Shown here one piece after another: positions 58,461-64,000 of a DNA stretch of 64,000 nucleotides (positions are counted from its first letter, which is position 1; every line of letters starts with the position of its first letter). Origin of the DNA: Spirosoma radiotolerans (GTDB lineage Bacteria; Bacteroidota; Bacteroidia; Cytophagales; Spirosomataceae); NCBI RefSeq assembly GCF_000974425.1, contig NZ_CP010429.1, positions 2,728,001 through 2,792,000 on the forward strand, given 5' to 3'. A program made the position numbers and the translations under genes. The notes beneath the pieces are model-generated. The model was given only the letters and a program-made list of their open reading frames with translations. It made no database searches and was not told where the DNA came from.

Positions 58461-59762
58461 ATGAAAAAACTACTCATATCCATATTTACCCTGGCCTCGC
58501 TTATGAGCTATGGCCAGAATCCCGCACCCGCAAAGCCACAAACGAAGACCATTGCGCTGATGGGCGGCACGGTTCATGTCGGTACCGGGCAGGTTATTCC
58601 GAATGGCGTTGTTCTATTCACCAATGGTGTCATTACCAATGTTGTTGACGGAACCCTGGTGAAGCTAAACCTGACTGATGTAGAGGTCATTGATGTGTCG
58701 GGGAAGCACATTTATCCGGGCATTATTTCCCCCGCAGCAACGGTTGGTTTGCAGGAAACAGGGTCCGTTCGCGCTACCGTCGACAAGCAGGAAATCGGGA
58801 TTCTGAACCCGAACATCCGGGCATTAATTGCCTACAATACCGATTCTGAGATCATCCCTACGATTCGCAACAACGGCGTTTTGCTAACCCAGGCCATGCC
58901 ACAGGGCGGCACCATATCCGGCAGTTCGAGTGTAATGATGGCCGATGGCTGGAACTGGGAAGATGCTGCCCTGAAAAAGGACGATGGCCTCTGGCTCAAC
59001 TGGCCCACCTATTTCTCAAATGAGTTTAACTTCGAGGATTTCACCACCATTGTCCGGAAAAACGAGAAGCGTGGTCCGGCTATAGATGCCCTGCAGGCGA
59101 CTTTTGCCGATGCCAGAGCCTACGCGGCTGCACCGACACCCGCAACGATGAACCTGAAACTGGAGGCCATGCGTGGGTTGTTTTCGGGCAAGCAAAACCT
59201 CTACATCCGCGCCGATTATGGAAAAGACATCATCGAAGCCGTTACGTTCGCCAAGGCAATGGGCGTGCCGAAGGTGGTGATTGTGGGGGGCGAAGAGTCG
59301 AACCGGGTGCTTACATTCCTCAAAGAAAACAACGTGCCGGTGATTTTGAGCGCCTTGCATCGCCTGCCCAATCGGGAAGATGAGGATGTGGACCTGCCGT
59401 ACCGGATGCCGGGTATCCTGCAAAAAGCAGGTATTCTGGTGAGTTTGAGCTATGCCGATGAGTGGTGGCGTACCCGTAACCTGCCCTTTCTGGCCGGAAC
59501 AGCTGCGGGTTTTGGCGTGACTGATCGCGAAGAAGCGCTGAAAATGGTCACCTCGAATACGGCAAAAATCCTGGGAATCGATAACCTCGTTGGCACGCTT
59601 GAAAAAGGAAAGCAGGCAACGCTGTTCGTATCCGCAGGCGATGCCCTGGATATGCGCACCAACGTAATTGAGCAGGTATTTATGCAGGGCCGGAAAGTAA
59701 ACCTGGACGACCGGCACAAGCGGCTGTACAAAACGTACAAGGATAAATACGAGCAGAAATAA
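58461..59762 (+). CDS. secreted amidohydrolase-fold protein without metal ligands
   Basis: 433 residues with signal peptide (L-L-I-S-I-F-T-L-A-S-L-M-S-Y-G-Q). The fold is clear from V-L-F-T-N-G-V-I-T-N-V-V, then I-Y-P-G-I-I-S-P-A-A-T, and from A-L-K-M-V-T-S-N-T-A-K-I-L-G-I-D-N-L-V-G-T-L-E-K-G-K-Q-A-T-L at the end. Where active members have H-x-H after Y-P-G there is S-P-A, and the later aspartate is absent, so it should not be a hydrolase. It resembles the N-terminal half of the preceding protein, with which it is probably co-transcribed, and may be its partner subunit. Confidence 0.85.
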   Translation: MKKLLISIFTLASLMSYGQNPAPAKPQTKTIALMGGTVHVGTGQVIPNGVVLFTNGVITNVVDGTLVKLNLTDVEVIDVSGKHIYPGIISPAATVGLQETGSVRATVDKQEIGILNPNIRALIAYNTDSEIIPTIRNNGVLLTQAMPQGGTISGSSSVMMADGWNWEDAALKKDDGLWLNWPTYFSNEFNFEDFTTIVRKNEKRGPAIDALQATFADARAYAAAPTPATMNLKLEAMRGLFSGKQNLYIRADYGKDIIEAVTFAKAMGVPKVVIVGGEESNRVLTFLKENNVPVILSALHRLPNREDEDVDLPYRMPGILQKAGILVSLSYADEWWRTRNLPFLAGTAAGFGVTDREEALKMVTSNTAKILGIDNLVGTLEKGKQATLFVSAGDALDMRTNVIEQVFMQGRKVNLDDRHKRLYKTYKDKYEQK

Positions 59763-60096
59763 GATAAAGGTACGGGTGTAAGCCTGGCATCGTTTTCCTG
59801 ACAGGGGCCCGCTCGTGAGCGGGCCCCTGTTGCTATCAGGTAGCAGAACGTGTGGTAAAAGGGCGCTTATTGACCGGATAAAGGGGGTTGTCTGGAGGTT
59901 GCAGCCCTTTTTGGATGAACCCATTTTAACGAAACATTAATCAGGGGTTTATACCTAATCGCAGCCCTTTTTTGTTGTTTCTATAGCCAGGGATAGGGTC
60001 CCCAGACGAAAGAAAAACCGGTTCTTTTTTAGCCCGCCGAGCCCTGTCACTGACTGTTATATCAACAAGTAAAATCTCGACTGAAGAGAGCTAATT
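59763..60096. other. 334-base non-coding space
   Basis: Holds the 14-bp-stem hairpin at 59801-59830 and otherwise nothing that I can name. TTTTTTGTTG near 59970 is T-rich but has no TAnnTTTG match. Confidence 0.5.
59801..59830. terminator. 14-bp-stem hairpin behind the amidohydrolase pair
   Basis: ACAGGGGCCCGCTC pairs perfectly with GAGCGGGCCCCTGT across two bases, a very stable GC-rich hairpin 38 bases behind the stop. No T-run follows, so it may protect the mRNA end or slow polymerase rather than act alone. Confidence 0.6.
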
Positions 60097-61455
60097 ATGA
60101 AAACGTTCATCCAAAGTATCCCGGCCAAAGCCCTGTTGCTTTCAATTGGCCTGTTGGTCGCAGGATGGCAACCCACTATTGCCCAAAGCACCAATTTCGG
60201 GCAGCAACCCGTACAGAATACCGATCAATCGCTTGCTTCTATCATAGCTCCGTACCGCGAAGATGTTCGCCAGTCGGTTTTGCTCGCCAGCGTACAACCG
60301 CAGGTGTTGAGCAGCCTGGCGCAACAGCGGGCATCCAGTCAGCAGGCGTTCAGCCAGTTGATTCAGTCCTACGGACAGGCCAAGCAAGGCTGGTTTTATG
60401 ACCTGTCGCGCTATCCCGACGTATTGCACACGCTGGCCACTATGCCGTTAGGCTCCAGCGAAGCGCAGGTGAAAGAATTGGCGAAAAACTTACCGGCCGA
60501 TACGCAGGAATCCGCTTGGAAACTTTATCGCCATCATCACGATGATTTAGTTCAGGTTGACAACCTGAACGAGCAGGCACAGCAAGCATTCGAAAGGACA
60601 ATCAATTCATTGGACGGTCCAACTCAACAGGCGTTCCGTCAATTGATCGAGATGCCTGATGTGTTGACTCAACTGACCGATCAGCCCGATAAAACGGCTG
60701 AGTTGGCGAATGCCTATCGGGCAAACCCTGATGAAATGACGCAGAATCTGACGGCAATGCACGACAGCATCACTGCTCAGAACCAGCGCGAGCTGGCTGA
60801 TTACCAGAATCAACTGAATCAGGACCCGCAGGCACGGCAGGAGTTGCAGCAGGCTGGTCAGGCATATGCGCAGGCGAACGGCTACAAAACGGGGATCAAC
60901 CCGAACCCTGCCTGGCCAAACAACACCAACTATTACATGAATCCGTATCCTTACTGGTTCGGGTATCCCTACTGGTACACAACGGCCATGTGGTATCCAT
61001 CGGCCTGGTGGATGGGCACCGGCTTCTACTACGGCCTGGGTGGAAACATGATGGTATTTGGACTGCCATCGTTTGGTTTCTCGAACTGGTTTTTCGGGGG
61101 TGGCTATTACGCCTATCCGCATTTATATGGCCGTTTCAATCGGTATTACACCAATTATGCGGGCTTTAATCGTCGGTTTAGTCCGGCCAGCGCTGGCTTC
61201 ATGACGGCTGCTCACCGAGCATTCGGGCCATCAACCGGGTTCTCGTCATCCCGTGGCAACTGGGTAACCAATGCCCGTCCATTCAGCCAATCGAATGGCC
61301 GATTTGGCGGAGCCAGGGTCATGGCTCCATCAACTAACTTTGGCGGCTCCCGCATGCAAAGTTGGGGGGGGGGCGGCATGCGCTCATTCGGTGGCGGTGG
61401 TTTTAGCGGTGGCGGATTTCATGGCGGTGGTTTCCACGGTGGTGGTCGCCGGTAA
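60097..61455 (+). CDS. secreted protein with helical N-domain and Tyr/Trp/Gly-rich C-domain
   Basis: 452 residues with signal peptide (L-L-S-I-G-L-L-V-A-G-W-Q-P-T-I-A-Q). Residues about 40-260 are helical and glutamine-rich (I-I-A-P-Y-R-E-D-V-R-Q-S-V-L-L-A-S, then Y-D-L-S-R-Y-P-D-V-L-H-T-L-A), faintly like the DUF3300 type. From about 270 the composition changes to tyrosine, tryptophan, phenylalanine and glycine (N-P-Y-P-Y-W-F-G-Y-P-Y-W-Y; G-G-G-Y-Y-A-Y-P-H-L-Y-G-R-F). The end is a run of G-G-G-F-H units. The tail is probably disordered or sticky, suited to surface adhesion or assembly. Family not recognised with certainty. Confidence 0.7.
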   Translation: MKTFIQSIPAKALLLSIGLLVAGWQPTIAQSTNFGQQPVQNTDQSLASIIAPYREDVRQSVLLASVQPQVLSSLAQQRASSQQAFSQLIQSYGQAKQGWFYDLSRYPDVLHTLATMPLGSSEAQVKELAKNLPADTQESAWKLYRHHHDDLVQVDNLNEQAQQAFERTINSLDGPTQQAFRQLIEMPDVLTQLTDQPDKTAELANAYRANPDEMTQNLTAMHDSITAQNQRELADYQNQLNQDPQARQELQQAGQAYAQANGYKTGINPNPAWPNNTNYYMNPYPYWFGYPYWYTTAMWYPSAWWMGTGFYYGLGGNMMVFGLPSFGFSNWFFGGGYYAYPHLYGRFNRYYTNYAGFNRRFSPASAGFMTAAHRAFGPSTGFSSSRGNWVTNARPFSQSNGRFGGARVMAPSTNFGGSRMQSWGGGGMRSFGGGGFSGGGFHGGGFHGGGRR

Positions 61456-61472
61456 ATACATCGATTCATAAT

Positions 61473-61509
61473 AAAAAAGGCCACCAAATCATATTGGTGG
61501 CCTTTTTTT
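61473..61509. terminator. two-way terminator between convergent genes
   Basis: AAAAAAGGCCACCAA pairs with TTGGTGGCCTTTTTT across a six-base loop. The stop codon of the M28 peptidase gene lies in its T-run, and the plus-strand gene ends 18 bases before it. Confidence 0.92.
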
Positions 61510-63010
61510 ATCGTTCCAGTTTGAACCCCTGATCGACGCGTACCCGATCGGGTCGGTTCGCGACATCCCAGCCGGTCAGGTAAATCCACTTCGCAATACG
61601 GGTTACTTTTTCCGTATTGATGCGGTCGGGTTCATCTTTCGGCGTGTGATAATCAGGGTGTAGCAAGGTTGTAAACGCAATTGCCGGTACGTTGGCGCGG
61701 GCGTAGGGGAGGTGGTCGGAGCGAAAATACCAGCCTTCCGGGTGTTCGGGTTTATCCCACAGGGTATCGAGTTTGAAATGGGCTTCGGATTGGTTGACGG
61801 CCAGTGCGGCATTTACCAGATCAGTTGAATTTTTGTGCGGAGACTGTTGCCCCAGGATAGCCGCACTGTCCGGCGCGTTTCGGCCAATCATTTCGGCATT
61901 GAGGACGGCTACGATGGACCCCTTCGGTACGGTTGGATGATCGACAAAGTAGCGGGAGCCCAGCAGACCCCGCTCTTCGGCTCCGTGGAAAACAATCAGC
62001 GCCGACCGCTTACCGGGTTTTTGCGCAAACGCCCGCCCAATGGCCATCGTAGCCACGCAGCCACTGGCATTATCGTCGGCCCCATTCCAGATGGAGTCAC
62101 CCGCTACGGCCCGCCGAACACCATCGTGATCCTGGTGGGTACTGAATAAAACGTACTCATTTTTCAATGTGGGATCTGTTCCCGGCACTTTTGCCACAAT
62201 GTTTACCGATGGATAATTGAAGCTTTCCACGTTAACGACATTGGTGAACTGCTGACCTGGCTGTTTGATCCACTCCAGCGCACTGGCAGGTAACCAAACG
62301 GTTGGGGCCTGCGAAAACACACGGGTATTGGCTCCACCGGGCAAATCGTAGCGACCCCGTTCGAGGCCCGTCGTCCAGCGGTCAAAATAAAATTGAGCAG
62401 GCGTGTCGGATACCCAGACAACAGCTAACGCGCCTGCTTTTACTAGTTCGGCTGCCCGGCGGGTCATTGTTCCGAACAGAAAGCGCCGGTAGCTCAACTC
62501 GGGTGGACCTGTGCCCGAAAATTCGAGAGCAACCGCTTTGCCCTTTATATCCACCTTAGCCAAATCTTCAGGTGTCCCTTTGCCCACAAAAACGAGGGGC
62601 GCATCGACAGAGGCAATGGCGGGTGCCAGAATGAAGGCATCCTGACCGTGGACGAGTTGATGACTGCCGATGTTCAGGCGGCTGGTTTCGGTGATGCGGG
62701 TGCGCTGAATGTGGAAAAACTGAAAGAAAGTCCCGTCATCGCCTGCGGGCTGCAACCCCATCGCCCGAAGCTGGTCCGCAATCCAGACAGATGCTTTAAG
62801 TTCATCGAGGGAGCCGCCTTCCCGTCCGCGAAAGTGATCGCCCGCCAGGGCAAATAAATCCCGTTTGATGTCACTTTCCTTGATCGCCGATACCGCATTG
62901 GCTGTTTTGGCTACACTGGTTTTCGACTGGGCCTGACCAGTCGTCGTAGTCCAAAAAAGCGTTATTGCCGTAATCAGGAACTGAATGTTTCTGAAGTTTA
63001 AATAGATCAT
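61508..63010 (-). CDS. secreted M28-family metallopeptidase with PA domain
   Basis: 500 residues with signal peptide (L-I-T-A-I-T-L-F-W-T-T-T-T-G-Q-A-Q). A protease-associated domain (V-F-V-G-K-G-T-P-E-D-L-A-K-V-D-I-K-G-K) at about 138-250 precedes the catalytic part. Zinc ligands are His292 (S-T-H-Q-D-H), Asp312 (N-G-A-D-D-N-A-S-G), Glu345/346 (H-G-A-E-E-R-G-L-L-G, catalytic base and ligand) and His in D-Y-H-T-P-K-D-E. In place of the usual N-x-D-M-I-G it has N-A-E-M-I-G, a Glu in a ligand position. M28 members are aminopeptidases or glutaminyl-cyclase relatives. Probably periplasmic. Confidence 0.9.
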   Translation of the reverse strand: MIYLNFRNIQFLITAITLFWTTTTGQAQSKTSVAKTANAVSAIKESDIKRDLFALAGDHFRGREGGSLDELKASVWIADQLRAMGLQPAGDDGTFFQFFHIQRTRITETSRLNIGSHQLVHGQDAFILAPAIASVDAPLVFVGKGTPEDLAKVDIKGKAVALEFSGTGPPELSYRRFLFGTMTRRAAELVKAGALAVVWVSDTPAQFYFDRWTTGLERGRYDLPGGANTRVFSQAPTVWLPASALEWIKQPGQQFTNVVNVESFNYPSVNIVAKVPGTDPTLKNEYVLFSTHQDHDGVRRAVAGDSIWNGADDNASGCVATMAIGRAFAQKPGKRSALIVFHGAEERGLLGSRYFVDHPTVPKGSIVAVLNAEMIGRNAPDSAAILGQQSPHKNSTDLVNAALAVNQSEAHFKLDTLWDKPEHPEGWYFRSDHLPYARANVPAIAFTTLLHPDYHTPKDEPDRINTEKVTRIAKWIYLTGWDVANRPDRVRVDQGFKLER

Positions 63011-63042
63011 TGTTTCGTTATATGTCGATGATTGGGTTTTAA

Positions 63043-63050
63043 CAAATCTA
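63043..63050 (-). promoter_or_regulatory. candidate -7 box of the M28 peptidase gene
   Basis: Minus strand TAGATTTG, an exact TAnnTTTG match. Transcript start near 63036, about 26 bases before the start codon. The -33 element is unclear. Confidence 0.45.
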
Positions 63051-63142
63051 CGGACAGTCCCCCTAATTTGCGTCTTCTGACTGAATGCTTTTTGTAAATT
63101 GCTGACACATTATTTGCCGTCATTACGAAATAAACCTCTGAT

Positions 63143-64000
63143 ATGAAACAGCCTTACCTTATTTTATGGCTATTCCTGGCCGGTTTTACCAAACAACCTC
63201 TTTTCGCTCAATCTAAAAAAAGTACGACAAACCCCGTTGCCCAATATGATGCTTATGTGCAGCAGGCCGTGCGAGACTGGAAGGTGCCGGGTCTGACGGT
63301 CACGGTCATTAAAGATGGCAACGTGCTGTTAAAGAAAGGGTATGGCATTCGGGAGCTACCGAGGGCCGGTTCGGGCAAGTCCGAAGCGGTTGACACGCAA
63401 ACGCTCTTTGCCATGGCCTCGACCACCAAAGCCATGACAGCCGCGTGCCTTGGTATGATGGTTGATGAAGGAAAGCTTCGCTGGGATGATCCCGTTACCA
63501 ACTATCTGCCCGATTTTCAGGTATATGACCCGGCCGTAACCCGCGAGTTGCGCGTCCGGGATTTGTTAATCCACAATACCGGCGTGGGAAACGCTGATGT
63601 ACTGTGGGCGGCTATGACCATCCCTTCCGACGAAATTCTGCACCGCATGCGGCTGGTGAAACCGTCCTATTCGTTCCGGTCGGGCTTTATCTATCAGAAT
63701 ATCATGTATCTGGCCGCGGGCAAGGTGTTAGAGAAAGTGAGCGGCATGCCCTGGCATGTATTCATTCGTACCCGCCTGTTTGAACCATTGGGAATGCGCC
63801 GGACGAAGGCACTGTTCGGCGAAGTAACCGATGCGAACCGAGCAAAACCGCACGTGACCATCAACGACACCGTTCGGGCCATAAATAGCATCAAAGAAGA
63901 AGGACTGGTTGATGCCGTCGGACCGGCCGGCTCGGTCTGGACCTGCCCCGATGACATTGCGGCCTGGATGCAGTGTATGCTTGACAGTGGCCGCTACCAT
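63143..64000 (+). CDS. serine beta-lactamase-family hydrolase, N-terminal part (gene runs off the window)
   Basis: 286 codons are visible from the ATG at 63143. A signal peptide (L-I-L-W-L-F-L-A-G-F) is followed by a class-C-like serine hydrolase: Ser93-Thr-Thr-Lys96 is the S-x-x-K motif (M-A-S-T-T-K-A-M-T-A), and Tyr184-Gln-Asn186 (F-I-Y-Q-N-I-M-Y) is the Y-x-N motif. I-H-N-T-G-V-G-N and L-F-E-P-L-G-M are typical of the esterase/D-aminopeptidase/PBP4*-like branch. The third motif (H-x-G or similar) lies beyond the window, so activity cannot be judged. Not likely to be a resistance beta-lactamase. Confidence 0.88.
   Translation, partial: MKQPYLILWLFLAGFTKQPLFAQSKKSTTNPVAQYDAYVQQAVRDWKVPGLTVTVIKDGNVLLKKGYGIRELPRAGSGKSEAVDTQTLFAMASTTKAMTAACLGMMVDEGKLRWDDPVTNYLPDFQVYDPAVTRELRVRDLLIHNTGVGNADVLWAAMTIPSDEILHRMRLVKPSYSFRSGFIYQNIMYLAAGKVLEKVSGMPWHVFIRTRLFEPLGMRRTKALFGEVTDANRAKPHVTINDTVRAINSIKEEGLVDAVGPAGSVWTCPDDIAAWMQCMLDSGRYH

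Noticed and set aside
1-64000. rRNA, tRNA, transposase, integrase or phage genes
   Set aside because: None was seen in any gene or intergenic space. The repeats present are short hairpins without transposase genes. Small RNA genes cannot be excluded by eye.

Overview
The window is chromosomal DNA from a member of the Bacteroidota, most likely a Cytophagales bacterium close to Spirosoma. The grounds are a SusC/SusD pair, a hybrid two-component regulator with sensor, kinase, receiver and AraC parts in one chain, a stand-alone LytTR protein, a menaquinone gene cluster, DUF2452 and DUF5694 proteins, recurrent TAnnTTTG promoter boxes and the lack of Shine-Dalgarno sequences. The genus is inferred from gene style, not from a marker gene. 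No rRNA, tRNA, CRISPR array, phage or insertion sequence was seen. The window looks like stable core and accessory chromosome, with about 52 protein genes, two of them cut by the window ends.

Layout. 1-5.6 kb: partial GNAT acetyltransferase, threonine aldolase (ltaE), an OmpA-family protein followed by two paralogous membrane-anchored helix-hairpin-helix proteins, endonuclease III and a LytTR protein. 5.8-15 kb: the giant hybrid regulator, an SRPBCC-like protein, a dicarboxylate/glutamate symporter, a four-helix membrane protein and a NatAB-type ABC exporter. 15-21 kb: a metallopeptidase/beta-propeller/beta-barrel fusion, an aldehyde dehydrogenase and a divergent XRE regulator. 21-30 kb: truA, a MobA-like nucleotidyltransferase, DinB, a GH65 glycoside phosphorylase, two overlapping lipoprotein genes and a methyltransferase. 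30-39 kb: menE, a Rieske lipoprotein, DUF2452, menB, DUF5694, a Tat-exported class V aminotransferase, a Gfo/Idh/MocA oxidoreductase and a small ABC transporter. 39-47 kb: a TonB-dependent receptor, aquaporin, a royal-jelly-type propeller, a DEAD-box helicase and a Tat-exported oxidoreductase. 47-55 kb: SusD, SusC, an Omp85-like barrel and an unknown secreted protein. 55-64 kb: two amidohydrolase-fold proteins, an aromatic/glycine-rich secreted protein, an M28 peptidase and a truncated serine beta-lactamase-family protein.

How the genes work together. menE and menB supply two consecutive steps of menaquinone synthesis. The SusC/SusD pair, the other TonB receptor and the Omp85-like barrel serve outer-membrane traffic, but no polysaccharide-degrading enzyme lies beside the SusCD pair. 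Several secreted hydrolases (M28, gluzincin, amidohydrolase, beta-lactamase family) suggest an organism that scavenges peptides and glycans.

The least ordinary signal is in the spaces between genes. At least four families of dispersed inverted repeats sit directly behind stop codons. One supplies the last two codons and the stop of two unrelated proteins. Another keeps a GTG-AGGA-CAC hairpin while its stem bases change in a compensated way. Among proteins, the OmpA plus tandem membrane-bound helix-hairpin-helix trio, the peptidase-propeller-barrel fusion, the XRE protein with a degenerate S24-like domain and the amidohydrolase pair with lost metal sites are the best candidates for undescribed biology.
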